NCBI RefSeq assembly: GCF_020911945.1
Contig: NZ_CP087135.1
Coordinates: 62,001 to 126,000, forward strand
DNA from: Flavobacterium galactosidilyticum
Lineage (GTDB): Bacteria > Bacteroidota > Bacteroidia > Flavobacteriales > Flavobacteriaceae
Length of the DNA: 64,000 bases
Direction of reading: 5' to 3'
Each line of letters begins with the position of its first letter. The first letter of the stretch is position 1. Shown here one piece after another: positions 18,865-29,081 of this stretch. The position numbers and the translations under genes are program-made. The notes beneath the pieces were generated by a model that saw nothing but the letters and a program-made list of their open reading frames with translations, did no database searches and was not told where the DNA came from.

Positions 18865-20354
18865 TTGTTGAATTTATGTCTAAACTTTAATAAATATTCT
18901 TCGATTTTAATTCTCTTATTCAATTCTACATAAGAGAAATAGATAGATGTCAAACACAAAATTAACAGAATCAAATACGCATCAGGGTAATCAACGAAAA
19001 GAACGGTAATTGCAGCCAAAATTCCTAAAACCATAGATTTCACTATAATTCCTAATGTGTTTTTTCGAAAAGTAAATTGGAATTTGTTTTTGACCACGTT
19101 ATAAACATAAACCCCATAAACCGTGTAATTGAATAGCATTGCCAATCCAATTCCTATCAGACCAAAGTATTCATAAAATAAAATAGTGAAACCAATATTC
19201 ATAGCATCACCAATTAATTCCTGCTTAAAATAAAGTTTTTTTTCTCCCTTAGCTAAAATTATAAAAGCGAGCGGCCAAATAATTGCTTTTACGATTATTG
19301 CCAATAATGCCAATTTTAGAATTAAAACCACATTGAGAAAGTCCTTTGAATAGAGCAGTCTGACAACAACTGGTGCTAAAAAATAAAACCCTAAAATTAA
19401 TGGTGTAATTAGTAATAATGCCACTTCAATTTGATCATTTACCATTTCTTTTACTTGCGAATTAACTTTTTGCACAACTGTCAGCCTCGGATAAAAATCA
19501 GTGGACATGGCGCTAAAAATCATTCCGACATAAGTAATTAACAACGTTGAAGCTACAACATATAATCCCAAAACTGAATCTGAAGTATTCTGGAAATTAA
19601 AATACAACTTCAGTAAATAAGACATTATTTGCCCAAAAATAACATTGATAGAAAGTAAAAAACCCAATTGAATCATTTCTATTCCGCGCGAAAGAGTTTC
19701 TTTTACGCTCACTTGGACAGGAATTATTTCAATCTTTCTTGAGAAAAACCAATTGACTAAATAATTCAAAACAGTTGTTAAAACCAATACGGCAACAATT
19801 CCGTCCATTCTAAAAAAGTAATAAATGGGAATGGTAACGAACGTTGCTAAAATAGCATATATAACCGTTGAAAGTACAATCGCTTTCATCGAACGCGTAC
19901 CTTGCAAAACCACCATTTTATTAACTGCTAAACTTGAAAAAATGAAATTGATGGATAAGATGAAAAACCAGTTTACATAATCAGAAGAGCCAAAAGTCCA
20001 AATACTTAATGGTTTAGCTAGGATTAAAGTTAACAAAACCCCTAGAATTCCAGTTAAAATTGACCATCTTTTAAGAGCTAAAATTGTTTTTGAAAACTCT
20101 CGCTGATTATTTTCTGAATACGACAAAGCGACCATTCGAACCCCGCTAATATTGATTCCAAATCCAGTTAATGAGGTGATAATGGAAAGTGTGTTTTGTA
20201 AAAGTCCTACTACACCTATTCCTGTTGTCCCTAAAAATAGAGCAACAAACTTAGAACTAACTAATCCTACAAGTATCTTTAGCAGCTGGGCAAAGCCAAA
20301 AACCCCTGTTGTTTTAAGAATAGTTTTGTGTGATTCTTTTTTTTCTATTTCCAC
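18861..20354 (-). CDS. Wzx-type polysaccharide flippase
   Basis: This 497-residue protein has about 12-14 hydrophobic helices and begins with KTTGVFGFAQLLKILVGLVS, typical of the MATE-like O-antigen translocase group. It would flip undecaprenyl-linked oligosaccharide units across the inner membrane. Its TGA overlaps the GTG start of the acyltransferase, and it lies five bases downstream of the glycosyltransferase at 20360-21364, placing it in the same minus-strand operon. No Wzy polymerase is next to it; the ligase-like protein at 30.9-32.6 kb is a remote candidate. Confidence 0.88.
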   Translation of the reverse strand: MEIEKKESHKTILKTTGVFGFAQLLKILVGLVSSKFVALFLGTTGIGVVGLLQNTLSIITSLTGFGINISGVRMVALSYSENNQREFSKTILALKRWSILTGILGVLLTLILAKPLSIWTFGSSDYVNWFFILSINFIFSSLAVNKMVVLQGTRSMKAIVLSTVIYAILATFVTIPIYYFFRMDGIVAVLVLTTVLNYLVNWFFSRKIEIIPVQVSVKETLSRGIEMIQLGFLLSINVIFGQIMSYLLKLYFNFQNTSDSVLGLYVVASTLLITYVGMIFSAMSTDFYPRLTVVQKVNSQVKEMVNDQIEVALLLITPLILGFYFLAPVVVRLLYSKDFLNVVLILKLALLAIIVKAIIWPLAFIILAKGEKKLYFKQELIGDAMNIGFTILFYEYFGLIGIGLAMLFNYTVYGVYVYNVVKNKFQFTFRKNTLGIIVKSMVLGILAAITVLFVDYPDAYLILLILCLTSIYFSYVELNKRIKIEEYLLKFRHKFNK

Positions 20355-20359
20355 TTTTA

Positions 20360-21364
20360 CTAAATGTTACAACCTATTTTCCGGAATTGTTGTTTAAAAA
20401 GAAATACCCATTTATTCCAATCTTGTACAGTCGCTTTAAAATTATTTTCTATTGACAAAACACCTTCAATTTTTGTAAGATTCACAACTTCTGAAGTATC
20501 ATCATTCATATTAAATTGATCAACAAACCAAGCCTGATTTAATATTTTATTAAATACAAAAACATCAAAGTTACCTACTGCAAAATTTTTATTCGAAGCA
20601 GAAGATAAAAATCCAGTAGCTACATACTCTTCAGTAGTCCTAGCGAACTGAATTTTTGAATTTTTATACAAAAATTTAACTGCGTTTCTTAATTGTAAAT
20701 TTTCATCCACTTGGTTTTCATGATCGTTCCATAGCGTTAGAAAATAATCTTTTTTAAAAACTGCACCGGCTACATTATAAATTGAATAATAATGCAATGC
20801 ACGATCTTTTGAGTATACCTTAAAAACACTCATTATTCTTCTGATTTTATACCGTGTTGTCCCAAAAATAAGACGATGAAAAATAGGTCTCTTTACAAAT
20901 AAATCCGGATTATATAGCGTAATATCACCCTTGGTTTTAATGGTGCTTCCATTAATTAACTTCGGGTTATTCAACCAAATTAATTTCAACAAGTAAATAT
21001 TCTCCTCTTGCAAAATTTTTTGCGTTTCTTCTAAATTAATCTTTTTTGTAAATTGAAAATCATCTTCAAGTAGTAAAAAATAGTCTGTTGCATCTTTTGC
21101 AGCATTGATCCATAAATCTATTGGAATTCTCAAACTTTCTATTTCTCGATTGACATCAATTGCTTCTGATTTTTCATCATAATAGGATGATTTATAAATA
21201 AGAATTTTAGGATATTTAATTTGTAACTTTTCTAAGTAGCGAGAAGGTGTCCCGTCGTCTAAAACTTTGATTAAAATCGCCGTATCCAGTACATTTGCAT
21301 AAATGCTTTGAATACATCGATCTAGGTAATACGGCCTGTTAAACGATTTTATTAGAATATCCAT
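20360..21364 (-). CDS. Glycosyltransferase (GT-A type)
   Basis: This 334-residue protein begins [18 protein letters not shown] and has [14 protein letters not shown] and a metal-binding LLLEDDFQF (residues 97-105), pointing to a GT-A family 2-like enzyme. The C-terminal half is less typical and lacks an obvious standard acidic motif. The start overlaps the end of the aminotransferase gene by 13 bases. Substrate unknown; operon context suggests it handles the 3-amino-sugar made by the neighbouring enzymes. Confidence 0.78.
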   Translation of the reverse strand: MDILIKSFNRPYYLDRCIQSIYANVLDTAILIKVLDDGTPSRYLEKLQIKYPKILIYKSSYYDEKSEAIDVNREIESLRIPIDLWINAAKDATDYFLLLEDDFQFTKKINLEETQKILQEENIYLLKLIWLNNPKLINGSTIKTKGDITLYNPDLFVKRPIFHRLIFGTTRYKIRRIMSVFKVYSKDRALHYYSIYNVAGAVFKKDYFLTLWNDHENQVDENLQLRNAVKFLYKNSKIQFARTTEEYVATGFLSSASNKNFAVGNFDVFVFNKILNQAWFVDQFNMNDDTSEVVNLTKIEGVLSIENNFKATVQDWNKWVFLFKQQFRKIGCNI

Positions 21365-22458
21365 TGATTCACTATTTTTATAATATAATCAACCTCAACC
21401 ATAGTCAAAACCGGGCTTATAGGCAAACTCAATACTTCATCATGAATTTTCTCCGTAAGTGGAAAAGATAGATTATTAAAAGAAACTAATGCTTTTTGCT
21501 TGTGCGGCGGAATTGGATAATGAATCATGGCTTGGATTCCGTTATCTAATAAAAATGTTTGTAATTCTGTTCTTTTTTCAGTTCGAATAACAAATAAATG
21601 AAATACATGATTTGACAAATTATCATAAAACGGCAAAATAATTTTATCATTTTTAATTTCAGACAAATACCTTTTTGCAATGATTCGACGCTTTTCATTT
21701 TCGGCATCTAAATATGGTAGTTTGACATTCAAAAAAGCGGCTTGCAACTCATCTAATCTTGAATTTACACCAATATAATCATTATAATATTTGGTTTCTG
21801 AACCATAATTGGACAGGGAATAAATGACATTTGCTAATTTCGCGTCATTTGTTGTTACTGCACCCGCATCGCCTAAAGCTCCTAAGTTTTTCCCTGGATA
21901 AAAGCTGTAAGCACTTGCAGATTGGAGATTATCGGTTTCAAGTTTTAGATTTTTTACTGCGCCGTGAGCTTGAGCTGCATCTTCTACAACGATCAAATTA
22001 AATTTTCTAGCAATTATATTTATCGTGTCCATTTCTGCTAACTGACCATATAAATGAACTGCTAAAATAGCTTTAGTTTTAGACGAAATTTTTTCTTGAA
22101 TTAAATCTGGGTTAATGTTGTAGGTTTCCAACTTTGGCTCGACCAAAACAGGAATTAAATCTGCTTGTAAAATAGCGAGAATACTCGCAATATAAGTGTT
22201 TGCCGGAACAATAACTTCGTCACCTTTTTGCAATTTCCCTAACTGAATATATCCTTTAAAAATCAAGACTAAGGCATCAAGGCCATTCCCTACTCCAATA
22301 CAGTGTTTTGTAACACAATAGTTGGCAAAATTAGTTTCAAATTCCTTGACTTCATTCCCTAAAATATACCAACCATTATCTAAAACCGATTTCAGTTTTT
22401 CCTGAAAAGCAATTTCATACGGTTCGTTTATTTTTTTTAAATCTAGAAATTTAATCAT
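21352..22458 (-). CDS. DegT/DnrJ/EryC1 sugar aminotransferase (FdtB/QdtB type)
   Basis: This 368-residue PLP enzyme has [42 protein letters not shown] and the Schiff-base lysine Lys190 in [16 protein letters not shown]. The family aminates keto sugars bound to nucleotides. Together with the ketoisomerase at 15334-15726 it would give dTDP-3-amino-3,6-dideoxyhexose. No rmlA/rmlB lies in the window, so the dTDP-4-keto-6-deoxyglucose precursor must come from elsewhere. Its start overlaps the FemAB-like gene stop by four bases (ATGA). Confidence 0.9.
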   Translation of the reverse strand: MIKFLDLKKINEPYEIAFQEKLKSVLDNGWYILGNEVKEFETNFANYCVTKHCIGVGNGLDALVLIFKGYIQLGKLQKGDEVIVPANTYIASILAILQADLIPVLVEPKLETYNINPDLIQEKISSKTKAILAVHLYGQLAEMDTINIIARKFNLIVVEDAAQAHGAVKNLKLETDNLQSASAYSFYPGKNLGALGDAGAVTTNDAKLANVIYSLSNYGSETKYYNDYIGVNSRLDELQAAFLNVKLPYLDAENEKRRIIAKRYLSEIKNDKIILPFYDNLSNHVFHLFVIRTEKRTELQTFLLDNGIQAMIHYPIPPHKQKALVSFNNLSFPLTEKIHDEVLSLPISPVLTMVEVDYIIKIVNQWIF

Positions 22459-23441
22459 ACTATTATATTGTCTAAATAGTAAAAATTAGCAGTTGAAACT
22501 TCATAAAAGTCCTGTACAACAATATTTGCTCCAAAACTTTCTTTCCAATAACTAAGTCCTTGATTTAAGTTTCGCCCCTGATTTAAATTAGAAATACCAA
22601 AATCAAGATAGGCTTTGTTTTTAAATACTTTTGTGACTAAATTATAGTAAACGAAATCAACACTACCTAAAGTACTTTTATCAAAATCACCTGAAATATA
22701 TTGAGCGTGAGCCACGTTTTTAGTTTCGAAAATAGTAGTTCCTGCCACAATTTTATTTTCATGGTAAACATTAAACTGTCTTATATTACTTGGAAATTTT
22801 TGATGCAAATATTGAATTTCTTCTAGTGAATGAACAGGTTTAACCTGATAGTTTTCGCTAAGATTGGGAATTAAAATTTCATTCCAAAAAGCGTCAAAAG
22901 CACATTCCTCTTTAATAACTAGATTATTATTTCGAGCTTTTGCAACCCCTTGCATTCTTCCTTTTGCAATTAAAAATTTCTTTTGTAAATCGATAACAGC
23001 ACATGTATCTCTTCTAAATAATTTGGCTTGAGCTAAAAACAATGCGTAGTTTATTTCCTCAGAATGCGCTATCGCATAAAAACTAGGCAACAAGTTTATT
23101 TGCAATTGTAAAATCCCTTTTTTATTTAAAAAAGCTAAAACACTTCTAAAAACCTCCAAAACATGCGTCAATTTCAGTTTTTGACCATAAACCAATCCGC
23201 CATACGTTAAACCTTGATGCGAATAAACAGTATCTCCTACTCGATTTGTTGGCAACACCGCAACAAGTTTTTGTTCATTATATATAAGAAGTGAATAATC
23301 CTCAAATCGGTCTTCATGGTATTCCATAAAATCGCGATGAAATAAAAAAGTAGCATTTTTGGCTTGACCAATAAAGGCATTCCAAGCTAAATAATCACTT
23401 TTTTGGTATTTTTTGACAGAATAATTTTTCACTATTTCCAT
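22455..23441 (-). CDS. FemAB/GNAT-fold acyltransferase of the polysaccharide locus
   Basis: This 328-residue soluble protein contains a GNAT-like region: [15 protein letters not shown], then [20 protein letters not shown] and [20 protein letters not shown] near the C-terminus, resembling FemAB-type acyl or aminoacyl transferases. Placement directly upstream of the aminotransferase with a 4-base overlap suggests it N-acylates the 3-amino sugar; that is inference. No hexapeptide-repeat FdtC enzyme is present, so this may be its functional replacement. Confidence 0.72.
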   Translation of the reverse strand: MEIVKNYSVKKYQKSDYLAWNAFIGQAKNATFLFHRDFMEYHEDRFEDYSLLIYNEQKLVAVLPTNRVGDTVYSHQGLTYGGLVYGQKLKLTHVLEVFRSVLAFLNKKGILQLQINLLPSFYAIAHSEEINYALFLAQAKLFRRDTCAVIDLQKKFLIAKGRMQGVAKARNNNLVIKEECAFDAFWNEILIPNLSENYQVKPVHSLEEIQYLHQKFPSNIRQFNVYHENKIVAGTTIFETKNVAHAQYISGDFDKSTLGSVDFVYYNLVTKVFKNKAYLDFGISNLNQGRNLNQGLSYWKESFGANIVVQDFYEVSTANFYYLDNIIV

Positions 23442-23467
23442 TTAAACTTCGTGAAAGTAAACATTTT

Positions 23468-24070
23468 TTATTTATTTTCTACAGTAGGTAAAGACCATTT
23501 ATACTTAACGGCCATTAATCGGACTATAATAATTACAAGCGAAGTCGTTAGGTACAAAACATCGTTATCTAAATTTAGTTTGCGAAGTAAAAAAAACACT
23601 GTTCCACCTAAAATGCAAATTGTAGCATAAATTTCCTTTCTAAAAATTACGGGAATTTCAGTACATAAAATATCACGAATCACTCCTCCAAAACAAGCAG
23701 TCATAGTACCTAATGCTATACAAATCATGGGATTAAGACCAATATTTATTCCTTTCTCCAATCCTATTAATGTAAAAACACCTAATCCGATAGTGTCAAA
23801 TAAAAATAAAGAAGTGCGCAGTCTATCAAATTTTTTTCTAAAAATAATAGACAAAATAACAGCAGCAATTATTACATAAGCATATTTTAAATCTAGCATC
23901 CACCCTACTGGCGTTCTACCAATCAATACATCACGTAATGTTCCGCCACCAACCGCAGTTACAAATGCGACAATAAATACGCCAAAAGGATCCATCTTTT
24001 TGTTCATCGCCGTCAAAGCGCCTGACATGGCAAAAGCCATTGTACCAATGATATCCAGTAGTTGAAACAT
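23468..24070 (-). CDS. TRIC-type (UPF0126/YicG) membrane channel protein
   Basis: This 200-residue protein has about seven membrane helices in two similar halves, each with a Gly-rich FVTAVGGGTLRDVLIG or TACFGGVIRDIL element, the hallmark of bacterial TRIC-like proteins. These homotrimeric channels conduct monovalent cations; for YicG-type members a glycine-related role has been suggested. It lies 26 bases upstream of the FemAB-like gene on the same strand and has its own TATTTTTG promoter element. Confidence 0.88.
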   Translation of the reverse strand: MFQLLDIIGTMAFAMSGALTAMNKKMDPFGVFIVAFVTAVGGGTLRDVLIGRTPVGWMLDLKYAYVIIAAVILSIIFRKKFDRLRTSLFLFDTIGLGVFTLIGLEKGINIGLNPMICIALGTMTACFGGVIRDILCTEIPVIFRKEIYATICILGGTVFFLLRKLNLDNDVLYLTTSLVIIIVRLMAVKYKWSLPTVENK

Positions 24071-24102
24071 TTGAGTTGTAAATTTAGATTTTCAGAATTT
24101 TA

Positions 24103-24110
24103 CAAAAATA
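24103..24110 (-). promoter_or_regulatory. Putative -7 element for the TRIC gene
   Basis: TATTTTTG on the minus strand, 32 bases before the ATG, matches TAnnTTTG. A TTG lies 14 bases further upstream, slightly short for a -33 box. Confidence 0.5.
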
Positions 24111-24213
24111 AAGAAAATACTCGTCAATTCTGTTGTAAAGTCTTGTAATTAAAGAAACTGTTTACAGTTAAGAAATAATTGATTCCTATTAGAATAACTG
24201 GATTTACTCTCTG

Positions 24214-24221
24214 TATCTTTG
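24214..24221 (+). promoter_or_regulatory. Putative -7 element that sets the start of the SpoU methyltransferase
   Basis: TATCTTTG matches the TAnnTTTG consensus. A transcript starting a few bases after it excludes an upstream TTG at 24219 as start codon and favours TTG 24249. The -33 region is weak. Confidence 0.5.
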
Positions 24222-24248
24222 TGGCTACTAATTAAACTGTTGAAAGTC

Positions 24249-25034
24249 TTGAAACAAATCACTTCAATACAAAATCCATACGTAAAATCTTTAGTGCAGT
24301 TGCAGGAAAAGGCAAAAGCGCGCAGACAATCAGGAACATTTTTAATGGAAGGAAAACGCGAAATTGAAATAGCCATTAAAGGTGACTACGAAATAGAAAC
24401 ACTCCTATTTTTACCTGAAATTTGTTCCGAAAGTGAAGTTCGCCAGTTATCAAAAAATGCGGAACTTATAGAAATCAACAAAGAGGTCTATCAAAAACTA
24501 GCGTATCGCGATACCACCGAAGGTATTTTGGCTGTAGCCAAAACAAAAACACTGCAACTATCTGATTTGAAACTATCAGAAAACCCATTGATCCTAGTGG
24601 CCGAAGCACCAGAAAAACCAGGAAATATTGGCGCATTGTTAAGAACGGCTGATGCCGCTAATCTGGATGCCGTCATTATTGCCAATCCAAAAAGTGACTT
24701 ATACAATCCTAATATTGTGCGGTCGAGCGTGGGATGTTTGTTTACGAACCAAATTGCAACTGGAACAACTTCAGAAATTATTGCTTTTTTAAAAGAGCGA
24801 AAAATCAATTTTTATTGCGCAACGTTACAAAATTCAACGAGCTATCATACACAGGATTACACTTCGCCAACTGCATTAGTTGTTGGTACAGAAGCCACAG
24901 GTTTAACGGAAGAATGGAGAAAAGAAGCTACGCAAAACATCATCATTCCAATGCAAGGAGAAATCGACTCTATGAATGTCTCGGTTGCAGCAGCAATTTT
25001 AATTTTCGAAGCCAAAAGACAAAGAGGGTTTTAG
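24249..25034 (+). CDS. TrmH/SpoU-family RNA methyltransferase
   Basis: This is a 261-residue SPOUT enzyme that would 2'-O-methylate rRNA or tRNA using SAM. The TTG at 24249 gives the family-like KQITSIQNPYVKSL N-terminus, whose substrate-binding domain continues FLMEGKREIEIA. The catalytic domain has EAPEKPGNIGALLRTADAA (motif 1), ALVVGTEATGL (motif 2) and IPMQGEIDSMNVSVAAAIL (motif 3, trefoil knot). All three motifs are intact. The exact RNA target is unknown. Confidence 0.9.
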   Translation: MKQITSIQNPYVKSLVQLQEKAKARRQSGTFLMEGKREIEIAIKGDYEIETLLFLPEICSESEVRQLSKNAELIEINKEVYQKLAYRDTTEGILAVAKTKTLQLSDLKLSENPLILVAEAPEKPGNIGALLRTADAANLDAVIIANPKSDLYNPNIVRSSVGCLFTNQIATGTTSEIIAFLKERKINFYCATLQNSTSYHTQDYTSPTALVVGTEATGLTEEWRKEATQNIIIPMQGEIDSMNVSVAAAILIFEAKRQRGF

Positions 25035-25088
25035 ATTGCAGATTTAAGCTTTTTAGAGAAATATCAAATTAATTACAATTATTGAAAC

Positions 25089-26639
25089 ATGAAAAAATTC
25101 ACCATTATACTTTTGGTTTTAGCTATATCTCATACTGGTATTTACGCGCAAATTAGCTCGAAGCAAGTAGATGAACTTGTTGAAAAAACTCTGAAAACAT
25201 TTAATGTTCCTGGAATTGCAGTTGCTATTGTAAAAGATGGAAAAGTCATTCATGCAGAAGGATACGGCGTTAAATCAATTTTGACAAAGCAGAAAGTAGA
25301 TACTAATACACTTTTTGGAATAGCATCAAATAGTAAAGCGTTTACTAGTGCAGCCTTAGCCATGCTTGTGGATGAAGGGAAAGTAAAATGGAACGACAAA
25401 GTCATTAAATACCTTCCAAATTTCAGAATGTATAACGAATACGTAACTAATGAATTTACGATTCGGGACTTACTAACACACCGCAGTGGTTTAGGCCTTG
25501 GAGCAGGTGATTTAATGATTTGGCCTGACGGAAGTGATTTTACCGCACAAGATATCATTCAGAATTTACAGTATCTTAAACCTGTTTCCGCATTTAGAAC
25601 GCAATACGATTATGACAATTTACTTTATATTGTAGCTGGCGAAGTAATACACGTTGCCAGTGGATTATCTTGGTGTGATTTTATCGAACAACGCATGATG
25701 AAACCACTAGAAATGAACAGCAGTGCTGCCTCGTTCCTACGACTAAAAGACACTACAAATATCATTGTTCCTCACGTTCCTATTGATGGCAAACTTAAAG
25801 TTATAAAACGATATCAAAACCAACTTTTTGATGCTGCCGCCGGAATTTATTCCAGTGTGAATGATTTGAGCAAATGGACCATCATGCAAATGAATAATGG
25901 AAAATATGGAACAAATAACAAACAATTATTTTCTACTAAAGAGCATAATGAAATGTGGCAATTGCAGACTATAATTCCAGTAAATCCGAGACCTCCTTAC
26001 AATACTCATTTCAGCGGCTATGGTTTAGGATGGTTTTTGAGTGATGTAAAAGGATACAAGCAAGTGACTCATACTGGAGGATTAGAAGGAATTGTTACAC
26101 AGGTTACACTAATTCCAGAATTAAATTTAGGAATTATTGTATTGACAAATCAACAATCTGGCGCGGCATTTCGGGCGATCACAAATACTATAAAAGACAG
26201 CTATTTAGGAATACAAGCAGAAGATTATATTACGAATTACAGCAAGATTGGAAAAGATAATCAAGATTCAGCCGATAAAAAGACAGAAGCAGTTTGGGCC
26301 ACCGTAGCTAAGAACAAAAAAGATAAATTCAAAGTTGATTTCAAAACTATTACTGGAACTTACAAAGACAATTGGTTTGGCCAAGTAGTGCTATCAGAGA
26401 AAAAGGGTAAACTATACTTTGCTTCAAAACGTTCTCCTCAACTTAGTGGCGAAGTTTTTTTATACAAAGACAACAACTATGTCGTAAAATGGAACAATGC
26501 TTATTTCCATGCTGACGCTCATTTATTTTTTGAATGTGACGCAACTGGTAAAGCAGTTCGATTGACTATGAAACCTATTTCTGAACTGACTGATTTTAGC
26601 TATGATTTTCAGGATTTGGATTTTAGTAAAATTCAATAA
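25089..26639 (+). CDS. Secreted serine hydrolase, class C beta-lactamase/CubicO fold
   Basis: This 516-residue protein has a signal peptide (cleavage after IYAQ). Catalytic SxxK is Ser80-Lys83 (IASNSKAFTSA), the Tyr motif lies in YDYDNLLY, and the third box is THTGGLEG. About 140 residues follow the catalytic domain (KTITGTYKDNWFGQVVLSEK onward), a lipocalin-like extension often labelled DUF3471. Relatives include D-aminopeptidases and esterases; true beta-lactamase activity cannot be claimed. Confidence 0.9.
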   Translation: MKKFTIILLVLAISHTGIYAQISSKQVDELVEKTLKTFNVPGIAVAIVKDGKVIHAEGYGVKSILTKQKVDTNTLFGIASNSKAFTSAALAMLVDEGKVKWNDKVIKYLPNFRMYNEYVTNEFTIRDLLTHRSGLGLGAGDLMIWPDGSDFTAQDIIQNLQYLKPVSAFRTQYDYDNLLYIVAGEVIHVASGLSWCDFIEQRMMKPLEMNSSAASFLRLKDTTNIIVPHVPIDGKLKVIKRYQNQLFDAAAGIYSSVNDLSKWTIMQMNNGKYGTNNKQLFSTKEHNEMWQLQTIIPVNPRPPYNTHFSGYGLGWFLSDVKGYKQVTHTGGLEGIVTQVTLIPELNLGIIVLTNQQSGAAFRAITNTIKDSYLGIQAEDYITNYSKIGKDNQDSADKKTEAVWATVAKNKKDKFKVDFKTITGTYKDNWFGQVVLSEKKGKLYFASKRSPQLSGEVFLYKDNNYVVKWNNAYFHADAHLFFECDATGKAVRLTMKPISELTDFSYDFQDLDFSKIQ

Positions 26640-26741
26640 AAATATATTGAATGTTTAAACTTTTTATTTAAAACAGAATGCCAATTTTTCTTGTGTATCT
26701 CCTAACTAATTTCTATTTTTAGGAATTGAATCCTTCCACTT

Positions 26742-28964
26742 ATGATAGAAATTGATCTAGAAAAAGAAAATAAAGCAATTGCACAAGAGTATAAAGAGCT
26801 ACTCCGTATTAGCTACCAAACCTTAACTGATGAGGATAAAAAACTCATCAGAAAAGCATTTGATCTTGCTGTAGATGCTCACAAAGACCAAAGACGAAAA
26901 TCTGGTGAAGCTTATATTTTTCACCCCATTGCAGTTGCAAAAATTGTAGCCTCAGAAATTGGTTTGGGATCGACATCTATTGCTGCAGCTTTACTCCACG
27001 ATGTGGTGGAAGATACTGAAATTACAGTTCAAGACATCGAAAAGATGTTTAATCCGAAACTAGCACAAATCGTCGAGGGTTTGACCAAAATAGCATTGGT
27101 TCAAAAAGATTTGAATATATCGATGCAGGCAGAGAATTTCAGGAAAATGATCTTAACTCTGAATGATGATGTACGCGTTATTCTGATCAAACTTGCTGAC
27201 CGTTTGCACAATATGCAAACAATGGATTCAATGCGGGAAGATAAACAAACCAAAATCGCATCGGAAACCTTGTACATATATGCTCCTTTAGCACATCGAT
27301 TGGGCTTATATAACATCAAATCCAAGTTGGAGGATTTAGGATTAAAATATACCGAACCTGCCATTTATAATGAAATTGTAAGTAAGCTTAAAGAAACTAA
27401 AGAAGAACAAGATGACTATATCAAATCTATTTCTGAAGTGATTAAAAAGTCATTAGACGAAGAAGGAGTCGAATATTTCATTAAAGGACGTCCAAAATCT
27501 ATTTATTCGATTCGCAGAAAAATGCAAGCGCAAAACGTAAGCTTCGAGGAGGTTTACGATAAATTTGCACTGCGAATTGTCTACAAATCAAATCCACATG
27601 AAGAAAAATTCATTGCTTGGAAAATATATTCTATAGTAACGGATCATTATAGACCGAGTCCCAGCCGTTTACGCGATTGGATTTCGTCACCAAAATCCAC
27701 TGGATATGAAGCCTTGCACATAACTGTTATGGGACCAAAAGGTCGCTGGGTAGAAGTGCAGGTCCGTAGTGAACGTATGGACGAAATTGCTGAAAAAGGA
27801 TACGCGGCTCATTATAAATACAAAAATGGTGCTACTGAAGAAAGCGGTTTAGATCATTGGTTGAATTTACTTAAAGAAGCTTTAGAAAGTTCAGAAGCAA
27901 ATGCGGTTGATTTCGTTGAAGATTTTAAAATGAATTTATATTCAAAGGAAATCTTTGTGTTTACACCAAAAGGCGAAATCAAATCCTTGCCTAAAGGCGC
28001 AACATCATTAGACTTCGCATTTAGCATTCACTCAGAAATAGGAATTAGAACTAGAGGAACCCGTGTAAATGGAAAATTAGTTCCTTTGAATTTTGAATTA
28101 AAAAGTGGAGATCAAATCGAAGTTATTACCTCACAGCACCAGAAACCAACAATCAACTGGCTTGATTATGTAACTACAGCTAGAGCTAAAACTAAGATTA
28201 AGAATGTTCTTAATGAAAATACTAAGAAAATTGCCGAGGAAGGTAAAGAATTGCTTACCCGAAAATTAAAACATTTAAAAATTACATTAAGTGAGCAAGT
28301 TGTTAATGAACTGGTCAACTTTTTCAAATTAAAAACAAGCTTAGATTTATTTTATAGAGTTGGTGTGGGTGCAATTGAAAACCAACAGCTCAAAGATTAC
28401 GCTGCACAAAAAAGCAATACGTTCATTAATTTTTTCAAAAATAAAATGAAACGTGCACCAAGCACAACATCTGATGAGGATATACACAGACAAGTAATTA
28501 GCAGTAATTACGATATGCTTGTTTTTGGAAAAGAACAAGATAAATTAGATTATAAGTTATCTCCTTGCTGCAATCCTATTCCTGGCGATGAAGTATTTGG
28601 TTTTGTAACTATAAATGAAGGAATAAAAGTGCATAAAAAAGATTGTCCAAATGCAATAGGAATGCAGTCCAATTATGCATACAGAATTATGCAAGCGAAG
28701 TGGATTGATTCCTCACAAGAGGAATTCAAAGCAATTATCAACGTCACAGGAATGGATGTCTTAGGGCTTACAAACCAACTGACAAAGGTAATTTCAAACA
28801 ATATGCACGTAAATATTCAAAGTATTGCATTGAGTACTGATGCTGGACTTTTTCATGGACAGGTCACCGTAATTGTACAAAACAATACCATTTTGAAAAA
28901 AATGATTAGCAATATCAAAAAAATTGACGGAGTCGATAAGGTAACGCGCGAATACAAAACATAG
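26742..28964 (+). CDS. RelA/SpoT family bifunctional (p)ppGpp synthetase/hydrolase
   Basis: This 740-residue protein has the full long-RSH layout. The HD hydrolase domain contains HPIAVAKIVASEIGL and AALLHDVVEDTE (HD at 86-87); the synthetase contains KGRPKSIYSIRRKM, FALRIVY and STGYEALHITV. These are followed by TGS (IFVFTPKGEIKSLPKGA), a conserved SPCCNPIPGDEVFGF and a C-terminal ACT domain. Both catalytic halves look complete, so it should make and degrade (p)ppGpp. It ends in TAG. The fur-type and purA genes follow on the same strand. Confidence 0.95.
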   Translation: MIEIDLEKENKAIAQEYKELLRISYQTLTDEDKKLIRKAFDLAVDAHKDQRRKSGEAYIFHPIAVAKIVASEIGLGSTSIAAALLHDVVEDTEITVQDIEKMFNPKLAQIVEGLTKIALVQKDLNISMQAENFRKMILTLNDDVRVILIKLADRLHNMQTMDSMREDKQTKIASETLYIYAPLAHRLGLYNIKSKLEDLGLKYTEPAIYNEIVSKLKETKEEQDDYIKSISEVIKKSLDEEGVEYFIKGRPKSIYSIRRKMQAQNVSFEEVYDKFALRIVYKSNPHEEKFIAWKIYSIVTDHYRPSPSRLRDWISSPKSTGYEALHITVMGPKGRWVEVQVRSERMDEIAEKGYAAHYKYKNGATEESGLDHWLNLLKEALESSEANAVDFVEDFKMNLYSKEIFVFTPKGEIKSLPKGATSLDFAFSIHSEIGIRTRGTRVNGKLVPLNFELKSGDQIEVITSQHQKPTINWLDYVTTARAKTKIKNVLNENTKKIAEEGKELLTRKLKHLKITLSEQVVNELVNFFKLKTSLDLFYRVGVGAIENQQLKDYAAQKSNTFINFFKNKMKRAPSTTSDEDIHRQVISSNYDMLVFGKEQDKLDYKLSPCCNPIPGDEVFGFVTINEGIKVHKKDCPNAIGMQSNYAYRIMQAKWIDSSQEEFKAIINVTGMDVLGLTNQLTKVISNNMHVNIQSIALSTDAGLFHGQVTVIVQNNTILKKMISNIKKIDGVDKVTREYKT

Positions 28965-29066
28965 AAAACGAGCCTTCTTATGATTAAAGTTTAGTTTTAA
29001 AATAAGAAAGACTACAAACTTAAAACTAAACAATCGCGGAAGTTTTATTCTTTAAACTAAAAAAAT

Positions 29067-29074
29067 TATCTTTG
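29067..29074 (+). promoter_or_regulatory. Putative -7 element for the Fur-family gene
   Basis: TATCTTTG ends seven bases before the ATG at 29082, so a normal start site would give an almost leaderless transcript. The -33 region is not convincing. Confidence 0.5.
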
Positions 29075-29081
29075 CCAGTAT

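Noticed and set aside
24491-25072. Overlapping frames antisense or shifted to the SpoU gene
   Set aside because: They have no start signal or family resemblance and lie inside a gene with all its motifs intact.
25089-26639. Antibiotic-resistance beta-lactamase
   Set aside because: The SxxK/HTGG signature also fits many peptidases and esterases of the CubicO group, and the C-terminal extension argues against a simple AmpC-type enzyme.
28972-29012. Possible terminator after the RelA/SpoT gene
   Set aside because: A weak cttcttat/ataagaaag pairing has a long loop and no T run.
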